Assembly (NCBI RefSeq): GCF_013376005.1
Contig: NZ_JABMJK010000005.1
Span: forward strand, 62,001-126,000
Direction: 5' to 3'
Source of the DNA: Duganella sp. SG902
GTDB taxonomy: Bacteria; Pseudomonadota; Gammaproteobacteria; Burkholderiales; Burkholderiaceae_D
DNA length: 64,000 nucleotides
Shown here: positions 43,723 through 55,114 of the stretch, in pieces
How positions within the stretch are numbered: position 1 is the first letter of the stretch
Layout of the letters: each line of letters begins with the position of its first letter
The notes under the pieces: model-generated
Database searches by the model: none
The model's input: the letters and a program-made list of their open reading frames with translations, nothing else
What the model was told of the DNA's origin: nothing
Made by a program: the position numbers and the translations under genes

Positions 43723-45750
43723 TTACCAGATGATCACACGCTGTTCCGGCGCAACATACAGCTTGTCGCCGGGCTTGACGCCAAACGCTTCGTAGAAGCC
43801 CGGCTGGTTGACCACCGGTCCGTTGACGCGGAACTGGCCCGGCGAGTGCGGATCGGTCTTCACCTGCAGGATCTGCTGGTCCTCGCGCATCTTCACGCGC
43901 CATAGCTGGCCCCAGCCCATGAAGAAGCGCTGGTCGCCGGTGAAGCCGTCGATCACCGGCGCCGGCTTGCCGGCCAGCGACAGCTTGTAGGCCTTGTAGG
44001 CGATCGCCGTGCCGCTGTTGTCGCCGATGTTCTCGCCCAGCGTCAGCGCGCCATTGACGTGGTAGCCCGGCAGCGGGCTGTAGCCGTTGTACTGCTTGAC
44101 CAGCGCGTCGGCCTTGGCGCGGAAGTTGGCACGGTCCTCCTTGGTCCACCAGTCGCGCAGGTTGCCGTCGCCGTCCGACTGGCTGCCGCCATCGTCGAAG
44201 CCGTGGCCGATTTCATGGCCGATCACCGAGCCGATGGCGCCGTAGTTGACCGCGTCGTCGGCGCGCACGTCAAAGAACGGCGGCTGCAGGATGGCGGCCG
44301 GGAATACGATCTCGTTCATGGTCGAGTTGTAGTAGGCGTTGACGGTTTGCGGCGTCATGCTCCATTCCTCGCGGTCGATCGGCTTGCCCAGCTTGGCGAC
44401 CATGCGCTGGTGGGCGAAGTATTCCGAGCGCAGCACATTGCCCAGCAAGTCGTTCCTGACGATGGACAGGGTCGAGTAATCGCGCCACTTGCTCGGGTAG
44501 CCGATCTTCGGCGTGAACTTGGCCAGCTTGGCCTGCGCCTCCAGCTTGGTGGCCGGGCTCATCCAGTCGAGACCGTCGATGCTGTTCTTGTAGGCGGCCA
44601 GCAGGTTCTTCACCAGCGCGTCCATGCGCTCCTTGCGCTCGGGCGGGAAGTATTCCGCCACGTACAGCTTGCCCAGCGCCTCGCCCAGGCTCGCCTCGAC
44701 CAGCGCCACCGCCGATTTCCAGCGCGGCGGCTTGACCGCCACGCCGGTCAGCACGGTGCTGTAGAAATCGAAATGGGCGTCGGCGAATTCCTTCGACAGG
44801 TAAGGCGAGGCCTGGCGCAGCAGCTGCCATTCAAAATACGATTTCCAGGTGGCGAGGTCGGTCTTTTCCAGCACCGCGTTGAAGCCGCTCAGGTAGCTAG
44901 GCTGGTTGACGATCACATAGTCGACCTTGTTGGCCACGCCGCTCGCGGCCAGCGCGTGGCCCCAGTCGAAGCCGGGCGCCAGTTCGGCCAGCTGCTTGAT
45001 CGGCATCTTGTTGTAGCGCTTGACCGGGTCGCGGTTCTCCACCTTGGTCCACTGCGCCTCCGCCAGCGCGGTTTCCAGCGCGACGATCTTTTTCGCGTTG
45101 GCATAGCCATTGCGGTCGCCCGACAGCGTCAGGATTTTGCCGACGTGCAGCTCGTACTTGGCCAGCGCGTTGGCCATCTTGGCGTCGTCTTTTTTCAGGT
45201 AGTAGTCGCGGTCCGGCAAGCCCAGGCCGCTCTGGCCGATGTACACCGCGTACTTGCTCGACTCGCGCGCATCCTGGCGCACGCTCACGCTGTACGGCAC
45301 CGTCACGCCGATCTGTCCGAGGTGGGCGAACAGCATCGGCAAGCCCTTCTTGTCCTTGATGGCGCGCACGCGGTTCAGCTCGCCGGTGAGCGGACGGATG
45401 CCCAGCTGGTTCAACTTGTCTTCATCCATGAAGCTGGCGTACAGGTCGGCGATCTTTTGCGACTCGGTGCCGGTCTTGGCCTTCTCCGCCGCCGCCTTCT
45501 CGATCAGGCCGCGCAATTGCGGCAGCGTGTCGTCGCGCAGCTTGGCGAAGGTGCCCCAGCTGGACTTGTCGCCCGGGATCTCGGTGGTCTTGAGCCAGCT
45601 GCCGTTGAGGTAGGTGAAGAAGTCGTCCTGCGGACGCACACTGGTGTCCATGTTGGGGATCTCGATGCCGGAGATCGGCGCGGCCGGCTCGGCGGCGCTG
45701 GCGAAGGCGGTCATCAGGCTCAGGGTCAGTGCGGTCAGCAGTGGTTTCAC
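43723..45750 (-). CDS. M13-family zinc metallopeptidase, copy 3 of 3
   Basis: A 675-residue M13 peptidase, first of the three in transcription order. Signal peptide MKPLLTALTLSLMTAFASA, zinc motif HEIGH at 512-516 in VIGHEIGHGFDDGG, and GENIGDNSG downstream. The GTG start has AAAGGA, which begins right at the TonB-receptor stop 12 nt upstream. The active-site surroundings are slightly different from copies 1 and 2 (G for S in HEIGH; GGSQSDGDG for GAQYDGDG), suggesting different specificity. Confidence 0.95.
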   Translation of the reverse strand: MKPLLTALTLSLMTAFASAAEPAAPISGIEIPNMDTSVRPQDDFFTYLNGSWLKTTEIPGDKSSWGTFAKLRDDTLPQLRGLIEKAAAEKAKTGTESQKIADLYASFMDEDKLNQLGIRPLTGELNRVRAIKDKKGLPMLFAHLGQIGVTVPYSVSVRQDARESSKYAVYIGQSGLGLPDRDYYLKKDDAKMANALAKYELHVGKILTLSGDRNGYANAKKIVALETALAEAQWTKVENRDPVKRYNKMPIKQLAELAPGFDWGHALAASGVANKVDYVIVNQPSYLSGFNAVLEKTDLATWKSYFEWQLLRQASPYLSKEFADAHFDFYSTVLTGVAVKPPRWKSAVALVEASLGEALGKLYVAEYFPPERKERMDALVKNLLAAYKNSIDGLDWMSPATKLEAQAKLAKFTPKIGYPSKWRDYSTLSIVRNDLLGNVLRSEYFAHQRMVAKLGKPIDREEWSMTPQTVNAYYNSTMNEIVFPAAILQPPFFDVRADDAVNYGAIGSVIGHEIGHGFDDGGSQSDGDGNLRDWWTKEDRANFRAKADALVKQYNGYSPLPGYHVNGALTLGENIGDNSGTAIAYKAYKLSLAGKPAPVIDGFTGDQRFFMGWGQLWRVKMREDQQILQVKTDPHSPGQFRVNGPVVNQPGFYEAFGVKPGDKLYVAPEQRVIIW

Positions 45751-45762
45751 AACGTATCCTTT

Positions 45763-48003
45763 TTAGAATTTCATTTCGTACTTGACGCTCCAGACCGTGT
45801 AAGTCTGGTTGGTCGTGGTGGCCAATTGTGTGAGGCCGCTGGTGGTGACGGTGTTGGCCCCGATGGCGTCCTCCGCCGCCAGGTTGTTGGCGGAAATGCG
45901 CAGCTGGTTACGCGCATTAAACTTCCACAAGCCATAGGCGTCAAACGAACGCTTGCGGCTGGTGTAGACCAGCTGCGACAGGCTGGTCTGGATCAGCGTC
46001 TCCGGCGTCCAGTTCAGGCTGCCGCCGAGCGTGAGCGGCGCATCCTTCATGCGGTAGTCCAGGCCGACATTGGCGGTCTGCTTGGGCTGGGCGTCGATGC
46101 GGTTGTTGGGGCCGGGAATATCGTCGACGCTGGACCAGAAGCGGCTGTAGTTGCTGCGGAAATCGATGGCCGGCGCGCCGGCCACCAGCTCCTGCAACTG
46201 GAACTTGGCTTCCAGCTCGATGCCCTTGGTGCGCGCGTGGCCGATATTGCGCGGCGTCGACACCCAGCGCGGCCCGGTGCTGGTATCTTGCAGCGCGATG
46301 TCGCGGCGGATCAGGTCGTCGATATCGCGGATGAAACCGCTGGCGCTGAGGATGCCGGCGCGGCCGAGGTAGTGCTCGTAGGCGAGGTCCAGCCCGGTGG
46401 CCAGCTCCGGCTTCAGGTTGGGGTTGCCCACGCGGTCCGGCTTGGTCGCGCTGTTCAGGCGCGACAGCGACGGCAGGGCGATCAGGTCCTGGATGTTGGC
46501 CGCCTTGTAGCTCTTGGTCAGGCTGGCGCGGATCTGGTCCTTCTCGTGGCCGGGAATGCGGTACACCGCGTGCAACAGCGGACTGAGCACGCTGCTGGTG
46601 TTGCTGATGTCGCCACCGCCGCCGCCGCGGCTGCTGGTGGTGCGGATGCCCTCCCAGCGCATGCCGGCGTAACCAGACCATTGCGACGAGATATCCCACT
46701 CGTCCTGCACGAACACGGCCAGGCGGCGCGTGTCGGCGGTCAGGTTGTCGCCGGAATCGGCGAACTGGGCGTTGCCATCCTTGTCGACCGAGGTCTTGGT
46801 TTCCTCGCGGTGGCCGAGCTCGATATCCCAGCCGGCCGCCAGGGAGTGCTGCTTGCCGATCGGCGTGCTGTACTTGCCGCCGCTGTTGGCGCTGCGGTCG
46901 CGCACGCTGGCGGTGTCGGTGTAGCGGTCCAGCAGCGTGCCGGCGTTGTCGTACTGGTAGCGCAGCGCGTCGCTGTCGCTGTGGCCGGTGCCGAAGCCGA
47001 ACTTCACGTCCAGCTTGGCCGCGCCCTCCAGCTTGTGCACCCAGTTGCCGAAGCCGCGCAGGAAGGTCGATTCCGCATGCGAGTTGGCCAGCGCCAGGTT
47101 GTACTCGGGCGGCTGCAGCAGCGCGGCCGGCACCAGGCCCGGATTCTGCGTCAGGTCGCTGCGGGTATCGCCATCGCTGCGGTTGACCATCAGGAAGGGC
47201 TGGAAGTTCAGCGTGTCGCTGTTGTCGAACTTGTAGGACAGGCGCGGCGTCAGGTGCAGGCTGCGCGTTTCGCGCGCGGTTTCGTCGAGGACGTTCTCGT
47301 CCTTGGTGACCACGCCGTCGCCGCGGGTGTCGAGGTTGTGGGTCTCGGTCTGGTCGTGCTGACGGTTTTCCGCGATGGTGCCGGTCAGCAGCCACGTCAG
47401 GCTGCCGGTCTTGCCCGGCACGGTCAGCGAGACATTCGGCGCGTGGCGGCCCTGCTCGATGGTGTCGGTCAGCTTGAGCTGGTTGTCGCGCTGCTGGTAG
47501 CCGTCGCGCAGGATGATGTTGATGGTGCCGGCGATGGCGCGCGTGCTGTGCTCGGCAATCGGGCCGCGCATGATTTCAATCCGCTCCACCTGGTCCGGCG
47601 ACAGCGACTCCATCGAGAAGCCGGCCGGCGGACGTTCGCCGTTCAGCAGGATCTGCGTGTAGCCGCTGCCCATGCCGCGCATGCGCACGTCGCCGCCGCG
47701 CCCCGGGCGCCCGCCGATGGTGACGCCGGGCAAGCGCTTGAGCACGTCGCCGAGGTTGCTGTCGCCGTTGCGGTCCAGCTCCTCGCGGCCGTAAATCTGC
47801 TTGCCGGCCACGGAATTGCGGCGCTCGGTCATGTCGTCCGCGCGGCCGCCGCTGATGGTGACTTGCTGCATCTGCTTGCCGTCGCCGGCGGCCTTGACGG
47901 CGGGGGATGGCGCATCGGCCGGCGCGGCCTCGGTTTGCGCGCTGGCATGGCTGGCGCCCAGCAAGGCCAGCGAAAGCCCAGCCAGGAAAGGTAATTTGTT
48001 CAT
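45763..48003 (-). CDS. TonB-dependent receptor (siderophore/peptide type) leading the M13 operon
   Basis: A 746-residue TonB-dependent receptor. Signal MNKLPFLAGLSLALLGASHASAQ, TonB-box-like QQVTISGGRAD, plug with LGDVLKRLPGVTIGG, GSGYTQILLNGERPP and ERIEIMRGPIAEHSTRAIAGTINIIL, and a barrel ending TVWSVKYEMKF. It resembles the FepA/colicin-receptor group more than the carbohydrate receptors elsewhere in the window. Three M13 peptidases follow within one operon, so peptide-derived ligands are plausible. Several ATGs cluster at 48003-48012; none has a clear ribosome site. Confidence 0.9.
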   Translation of the reverse strand: MNKLPFLAGLSLALLGASHASAQTEAAPADAPSPAVKAAGDGKQMQQVTISGGRADDMTERRNSVAGKQIYGREELDRNGDSNLGDVLKRLPGVTIGGRPGRGGDVRMRGMGSGYTQILLNGERPPAGFSMESLSPDQVERIEIMRGPIAEHSTRAIAGTINIILRDGYQQRDNQLKLTDTIEQGRHAPNVSLTVPGKTGSLTWLLTGTIAENRQHDQTETHNLDTRGDGVVTKDENVLDETARETRSLHLTPRLSYKFDNSDTLNFQPFLMVNRSDGDTRSDLTQNPGLVPAALLQPPEYNLALANSHAESTFLRGFGNWVHKLEGAAKLDVKFGFGTGHSDSDALRYQYDNAGTLLDRYTDTASVRDRSANSGGKYSTPIGKQHSLAAGWDIELGHREETKTSVDKDGNAQFADSGDNLTADTRRLAVFVQDEWDISSQWSGYAGMRWEGIRTTSSRGGGGGDISNTSSVLSPLLHAVYRIPGHEKDQIRASLTKSYKAANIQDLIALPSLSRLNSATKPDRVGNPNLKPELATGLDLAYEHYLGRAGILSASGFIRDIDDLIRRDIALQDTSTGPRWVSTPRNIGHARTKGIELEAKFQLQELVAGAPAIDFRSNYSRFWSSVDDIPGPNNRIDAQPKQTANVGLDYRMKDAPLTLGGSLNWTPETLIQTSLSQLVYTSRKRSFDAYGLWKFNARNQLRISANNLAAEDAIGANTVTTSGLTQLATTTNQTYTVWSVKYEMKF

Positions 48004-48360
48004 GATCATCATCGGGTGGAACCGCGGCTGAATTTCCGCGCAAAACATTCTACCTTTGGCCTCCGGACCGATCTCACAAAGCCGCGTTTTTTTACTTAGC
48101 GATACATACAACCAACATTCGCTCCCTGCCGTGCGCGCCCACCCCGCCCCCGCGCGTCCCACGGGAAAGCGCGCGCGAAATACCATAAGAAACAAGGTTG
48201 CATTCTCACCAATCCTCACCTGAAACAATTTTCAATTTATACACATAATTTCATAATACGTTACAAAATTACAATTGAATCAGGCTCATCAAAAGAGAAG
48301 AATCAGCTCCGGGTTTATCCCTGTTCCCGCGTGCTTTTCTCAACTTTTGAAGGAGTATTC
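48004..48360. other. AT-rich divergent intergenic region (TonB receptor / type I cargo)
   Basis: About 350 nt between divergent operons. The right half (about 48180-48290) is strikingly AT-rich for this genome, with several TATAAT-like stretches (ATAATTTCATAATAC), so it likely contains both promoters. I cannot fix -35/-10 pairs, and I see no gene or strong hairpin. Confidence 0.5.
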
Positions 48361-49113
48361 ATGCCAAGTTTCGCTGATTATTTCAAAGAAAATATGGATG
48401 CGCTGGGGCTGCCCACGCCCTCGACGATATTTTCAAGCATCGGTAGCGCCGTCAGCAACGCGGCCGCCATCAGCAACGCCATTAAAACCTTCGGCCCCAA
48501 CGTCACCATCCAGGATCTGATCGGCGCCGGCACCGTCTCGGAGGAGCTCGCGGTGGCGGGCGCCTTGTCGGCCTCGTATTACGTGGGCGCGGTGATCGGC
48601 AGCACCGCCGTGGCGATCGGCCGGGTGATCAGTGACGGCGCGTCCATCTCCGACCTGCTCCTGGGCCTGAACAATCTGCCGGTCGACCTGCCGTCCTGGT
48701 GGCCGTCCGACTACTCGAGCGACTACACCGTGGCGGTCGACGGCGCGGTGGCGGCCGGCGATGGCGGCTACGGCAGCGGCACCATCACCTACGACGGCGA
48801 TGGCGGCAGCGGCGGCGACGGCAGCGGCGGCCTGGGTGGCGGCGGCGATACCGGCGGCGGTGGCGATGGCGGCGGCGGCGATGGCGGCGGCGGTGGAGGG
48901 GGTGGTGGCGGCGGCGAAGATCCGTATCCGGTCGAGGAGGAACGGGTGAAGGCGCCCACCGCGAACACCGCCGACCAGGCCCAGCCCCAGACCGCCAGCT
49001 CGGCGCAGCTGGTGCAGGCCATGTCGACCTTCGCGGTGCCGGCCAGCGCCACGGTCGAACATCCTCAGCAGCAGGTGACCACCACGCCGGTGCTGGCGCA
49101 CGCGGCCGCTTGA
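48361..49113 (+). CDS. Glycine-rich candidate cargo of the type I secretion system
   Basis: A 250-residue protein of no family I recognise. About residues 1-55 are mixed polar (MPSFADYFKENMDALGLP). A hydrophobic small-residue segment at about 58-112 (VAGALSASYYVGAVIGSTAVAIGR) recalls membrane-active bacteriocins. Residues about 130-190 are a Gly/Asp-rich low-complexity region with a near-pure glycine run, and the C-terminus is Ala/Gln/Thr-rich. There are no cysteines, no Sec signal, and no RTX nonapeptide in strict form. GAAGGAG precedes the ATG. It is the first gene before an HlyB-HlyD-TolC set, so secretion by that system is inferred from position. Confidence 0.7.
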   Translation: MPSFADYFKENMDALGLPTPSTIFSSIGSAVSNAAAISNAIKTFGPNVTIQDLIGAGTVSEELAVAGALSASYYVGAVIGSTAVAIGRVISDGASISDLLLGLNNLPVDLPSWWPSDYSSDYTVAVDGAVAAGDGGYGSGTITYDGDGGSGGDGSGGLGGGGDTGGGGDGGGGDGGGGGGGGGGGEDPYPVEEERVKAPTANTADQAQPQTASSAQLVQAMSTFAVPASATVEHPQQQVTTTPVLAHAAA

Positions 49114-49121
49114 ACGACTGT

Positions 49122-49148
49122 TTGCAAACGGCGCCGCGCCGTTTGCAA
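49122..49148 (+). promoter_or_regulatory. Strong hairpin between cargo and exporter genes
   Basis: Perfect 12-bp stem TTGCAAACGGCG / CGCCGTTTGCAA with a CCG loop starts 8 nt after the cargo stop. There is no T-tract, so it is better explained as an mRNA-stabilising or processing element that raises cargo over exporter levels. Confidence 0.65.
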
Positions 49149-49174
49149 GTCCATCCCATGCCCAGGAGAAAAGA

Positions 49175-49367
49175 ATGAAATCGTCCGGTTTGAAAGACAA
49201 TGCGCTGTTGCTGATCACGGGTGCGCTGTGCGCGCTGGCGGCCTGGTTTTTCTGGTCGTACTTCAAAAGCGCCGGCTTCGATATTCTCTATATCGTCACC
49301 ATCGTGGCGCTGATTTTTGAGAACCAAAAACTGCGCAAGGCGCTCAAGGCCACCGACCCGACCCATC

Positions 49368-49375
<8 letters not shown>
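49175..49375 (+). CDS. Small two-helix membrane protein of the type I operon
   Basis: A 66-residue protein with two hydrophobic helices, about residues 9-30 and 35-50 (LLLITGALCALAAWFF and ILYIVTIVALIF), and a charged tail (QKLRKALKATDPTHHE). AGGAGA precedes the ATG. It overlaps the ABC exporter gene by 8 nt, implying coupled translation. No family recognised. Immunity to a membrane-active cargo or an exporter accessory role are both possible, and both are inference. Confidence 0.75.
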
Positions 49376-51517
<2,142 letters not shown>

Positions 51518-51521
<4 letters not shown>

Positions 51522-52861
51522 GCTGGCGCCATCGCCTGGCCGCGCACGGCGCGCTGTGGCAGAAATACCGCGACACCTTCCGCTACTTCTGGCAGCGGCG
51601 CGACGCGCTGGAGGCGGCGCCGCTGCGCGCGGAGGAGGCCGAGTTCCTGCCGGCCGCGCTGGCCATCCAGCACCGCCCGCTGTCGCGCACGGCGCGCCTG
51701 ACGGCCGCCACGCTGGTGCTGCTGGTGCTGACCCTGCTGCTGTGGTCGATCTTCGGCCACATCGACATCGTCGTCAACGCCAAGGGCAAGCTAATACCGC
51801 ACGCCTACACCAAGGCGGTGTCGTCGATCGACGTGGCGGTGGTGCGCGCGCTGCTGGTCAACGAGGGACAGGCGGTGAAAGCCGGCCAGGTGCTGGTGGA
51901 GCTGGACGCCACCGCGCCCGAGGCCGATCACGACAAGGCCGCCGGCGACATGCGCATGGCGCAGCTGCAGGTGGCCCGCGCGCGGGCACTGATCGCCGCG
52001 CTGGAACATGGCGGCGCGCCGCGCCTGCCGCCGCTGGACGGCATCGACGAAGCACAGCGCCGCGTCGCGCAACAGCATCTGGATGACCAGTACGCGGCCT
52101 ACCGCGCCAAACTGGACCGCATCGACGCGCAGATCGCCCGCTACCGCGCCGAACTGCCGCTGGCGCAGCAGCGCGCCGACGACTACAAGGCCCTGCTGGC
52201 GCAGCACGACGTCGGCGAGCACGCGTGGATCGAGAAGCAGCAGGCCGCCATCGAACTGCAGGCGCAGCTGGCGGACGCCCTGACCCAGCGCGCGGTGCTG
52301 CGCGGCGACACCCGCAAGGAGGCGCAGGACGCGCTGGCCGACGGCTTGCGCGTCGCCGCCGACAACGACCAGGACGCCCGCCGCAGCGCCGCCCACGCCC
52401 GCCTGCTGACCTTGACCGCGCCGGTGGATGGCACGGTGCAGCAACTGGCGGTGCACACGGTGGGCGGCGTGGTGCCGGCGGCGCAGCCGCTGATGCTGAT
52501 CGTGCCGGCCAGCCCGCAGGTGGAAATGGAGGCGCGCATCGAGAACCGCGACGTCGGCTTCGTGCGCGAGGGGCAGACGGCGGCGGTCAAGATCGACACC
52601 TTCGACTACACCAAGTACGGCACCATTCCGGCCCACGTCAGCCATATCTCGCGCGACGCCATCGAGGACGAGAAAAAGGGGCCGCTGTACGCCGTCAAGG
52701 TCAGCATCGACCGCGCGGCGATACCGGTCGACGGCCGCCTGCTGCCGCTGTCGGCCGGCATGTCGGCCAACGTCGAAATCAAGACCGGCGAACGGCGCAT
52801 CATCGAATACCTGTTGTCACCTTTGCTACAACATCAGCATGAGACCTTCCGTGAACGCTAG
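51518..52861 (+). CDS. HlyD-family periplasmic adaptor
   Basis: A 447-residue membrane fusion protein. A cytosolic N-terminus (about 1-60) precedes a single TM helix (LTAATLVLLVLTLLLWSIFG). A biotinyl-lipoyl half-motif follows (VVNAKGKLIP, LVNEGQAVKAGQVLVELD), then a helical hairpin and a C-terminal beta domain (VEMEARIENRDVGFVREGQ, GPLYAVKV). It couples the ABC exporter to TolC. GGAGG precedes the ATG, which overlaps the exporter stop. Confidence 0.95.
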
Positions 52862-54197
52862 CCGGCGCCGCTGGCTGCCGGCGCTGTGGCTGGCCTGGCT
52901 GGCCGCCGGCCCGGCGGCGGCGCAGGACAGCGCTCCCTGCGGCGCGCCGACCGCCGACCTGCAACACCTGAGCCTGGCGATGGCGGTGGACCTGGCGCTG
53001 TGCAACAACCCGCGCATCGGCGCGGCGTGGGCCGGCATCCGCGTGCAGGCGGCCGCGCTGGGCGAGGCGCGCGCGGCCTATCTGCCGACCGTCAACGCCG
53101 CCGTCACCCACCTGAACGACCGCACCGAATATCCGGGCCTGGGGCACGGCACCACCAGCCTGGCGGGGCTGGCGCCGACCATCGGCCTCAACTGGCGTCT
53201 GTTCGATTTCGGCGAGCGCGACGCCAACAACCAGCTGGCGCAGGCGCTGCTGGACGCGGCCTACGCCAACCACGAGGCGGTGCTGCAGAAAACCCTGGCC
53301 GGCGTGGTCAACGCCTATTTCGATGCGCAGACCCAGCTCGCCACCCGGCAGGCGCGGCTGGAAAGCCAGCAGCTGGCGGAACAGACCCTGGCGTCCGAGC
53401 AGCGGCGCGCCCAGCATGGCGCCGCCGGCGCGGCGGACGTGCTGCAGGCGCAAACCGCGCTGGCCAAGGCGCGCCTGGAGAGCAACCGCGCCGCCAGCGG
53501 CTACCGAAAATCGTTGACGCTGCTGGTGTACGCGCTGGGGCTGGCGCCGGACACCGCGGTGGAGATCAGCGACGACAGCGTGGACGATGCCGCCCCGCTG
53601 CGCCGCCAATTGCAAGAGTGGTTGGAGGTGGCGCAGCGCCACCCGGCCATCCGGGCCGCGCGCGCCGGGGTGGAGGCGGCCAGGCAAAAGGCGGCCGCGC
53701 TGCGCGCGCAGGGCCTGCCGACGGTGGACGTGGGCGCCAACATCTACCAGAACGGCCGGCCCAACCAGGGCCTGCCGCCGATCACCTCGCGCGAAACGCT
53801 GCTCAGCGTTACGCTCAACATTCCCCTGTTCGACGGCCACAGCCAGTCCTACAAGGTGCGCGGCGCGCAGGCGCAGATCGAGCAGAAGGAGGCGGAACTG
53901 GCGGACACGGAACACCAGATCCTGCAGGAAGTGATCAAGGTCTACGCCGACGCCAGCGCGGCGCTGGACAACCTGGCGGCGTCGCAACAACTGCTGGAGA
54001 GCGCGCGGGACGGGCTGGCCAGCACCCAGCGCAAATTCGACCGCGGCGCCGCCGACCTGCTGGAGTTGCTGACCGCCCAATCGAGTTGGCTGGACGCGCG
54101 CCAGGAACGCATCCGCTGCCAGATGGAGTGGCGCAGCGCGCGGCTGGGATTGATGGCCAACGCCGGCATCCTGGGCCGGCTGCCGGCCGCGCCTTAA
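52839..54197 (+). CDS. TolC-family outer-membrane channel
   Basis: A 452-residue TolC-like protein with a signal peptide ending AAAQ (about residue 29) and two repeats of helical hairpins (LSLAMAVDLALCNNPRI, then ALRAQGLPTVDVGANIY and LNIPLFDGHS, typical outer membrane efflux motifs). It overlaps the HlyD gene by 23 nt and completes a dedicated type I secretion system. An alternative GTG 9 nt downstream is possible. Confidence 0.93.
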   Translation: MRPSVNASRRRWLPALWLAWLAAGPAAAQDSAPCGAPTADLQHLSLAMAVDLALCNNPRIGAAWAGIRVQAAALGEARAAYLPTVNAAVTHLNDRTEYPGLGHGTTSLAGLAPTIGLNWRLFDFGERDANNQLAQALLDAAYANHEAVLQKTLAGVVNAYFDAQTQLATRQARLESQQLAEQTLASEQRRAQHGAAGAADVLQAQTALAKARLESNRAASGYRKSLTLLVYALGLAPDTAVEISDDSVDDAAPLRRQLQEWLEVAQRHPAIRAARAGVEAARQKAAALRAQGLPTVDVGANIYQNGRPNQGLPPITSRETLLSVTLNIPLFDGHSQSYKVRGAQAQIEQKEAELADTEHQILQEVIKVYADASAALDNLAASQQLLESARDGLASTQRKFDRGAADLLELLTAQSSWLDARQERIRCQMEWRSARLGLMANAGILGRLPAAP

Positions 54198-54772
54198 CCG
54201 CCGCCGCCGGGCAGATTGACGTTGACGCCGCCGGCGCCCACGCCCATGCCCATGCCGCCGTGTCCGCCGCCCTTGCCGCCGCGATGCTCGCCGCTCGGCT
54301 CGCGGCGTTCCGGACGCGGGCTGGCGCCGTTATCCGGCACGCGCTGCAGTTGTTCGCTCACCAACTGCACCACGGCCTGACGCTGCTCCTCGTTCAGGGC
54401 GTCATTGACGGTCAGCCACCATTCGCGCAACTGCTTTTCCTCGGCGGCGCTGATATTGCTTTCCTCGTCCAGCGCCTTGCCCAGATCGCGCAGCTCGACG
54501 TTGGCGCCCTGCGCGCCGGCCAGCGCGGCCGCCTGCAGGCGCTCGCGGCGGGCCTTGCGATCGCTCAGCAGCTTGCGGGTCTTCGATTCCGTCTGCGACC
54601 ACAGGGTTTGCTGATTGGCGTTCAGGTTCAGCGATTTTTTCAGCTCGGACGCCATCGGCAAATAATCCTCGGCGCGCATCTCCGTCACCGGCAGGGCAAA
54701 GGACGGCGACAGCAGCGCCGACAGGGCCAGCGCCGCACTGACGCGGCGCAGGGAAAATGACAACAATCGCAT
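54194..54772 (-). CDS. Periplasmic Spy/CpxP-like helical protein with glycine tail
   Basis: A 192-residue exported protein. Signal peptide to about residue 26 (LSALLSPSFA). The body is helical and charged, with SLNLNANQQTLWSQTESKTRKLL and EEKQLREWWLTVNDALNEEQRQAV, similar in style to LTxxQ-motif periplasmic proteins such as Spy/CpxP. The tail is Gly/His/Met-rich (GGKGGGHGGMGMGVG), perhaps metal-binding. GGAG precedes the ATG. The last 4 nt overlap tolC, convergent. A terminator-like hairpin sits directly before its ribosome site. Confidence 0.65.
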   Translation of the reverse strand: MRLLSFSLRRVSAALALSALLSPSFALPVTEMRAEDYLPMASELKKSLNLNANQQTLWSQTESKTRKLLSDRKARRERLQAAALAGAQGANVELRDLGKALDEESNISAAEEKQLREWWLTVNDALNEEQRQAVVQLVSEQLQRVPDNGASPRPERREPSGEHRGGKGGGHGGMGMGVGAGGVNVNLPGGGG

Positions 54773-54787
54773 GGGTGCTCCGTAGGC

Positions 54788-54821
54788 AAAAAAAAGCCAG
54801 CGCTTGGGGCGCTGGCAAAAA
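54788..54821 (-). terminator. Terminator hairpin in the 5' leader of the Spy-like gene
   Basis: On the minus strand, stem GCCAGCGC / GCGCTGGC with a 5-nt loop is followed by eight T, ending 6 nt before the ribosome-binding site of the Spy-like gene. No minus-strand gene lies upstream for about 3 kb, so a leader attenuator is the natural reading. Confidence 0.75.
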
Positions 54822-55114
54822 CCACTTCAGGGTAGAGAGAAATACGAGCTCAGTGTAGGCCGCGAATTTGCGGGTTTCAGGGGTTCTTACAAATACTTAC
54901 TGTCGTGAACGTTAGGGATACACTGGGTACAAATCAGCAAACTTGGCGTTTCACCAAGCGGGCGTTGGTGTACTTTAAATGTCAACGCAAAGCGTTGTAA
55001 AACCTCGTAAAGGTATAAATCATTTCGTGACGGCTACTACGTTTGCCGGAAATCAGGTTTATACTCGATTCATGCAGGCCGCACGTTCGCGGCGGCTAGT
55101 TAGACAGGTGAAAC

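Noticed and set aside
48899..48960. RTX calcium-binding repeats in the type I cargo
   Set aside because: The region is glycine/aspartate-rich but lacks the regular GGxGxDxUx nonapeptide spacing; it looks like low-complexity sequence.
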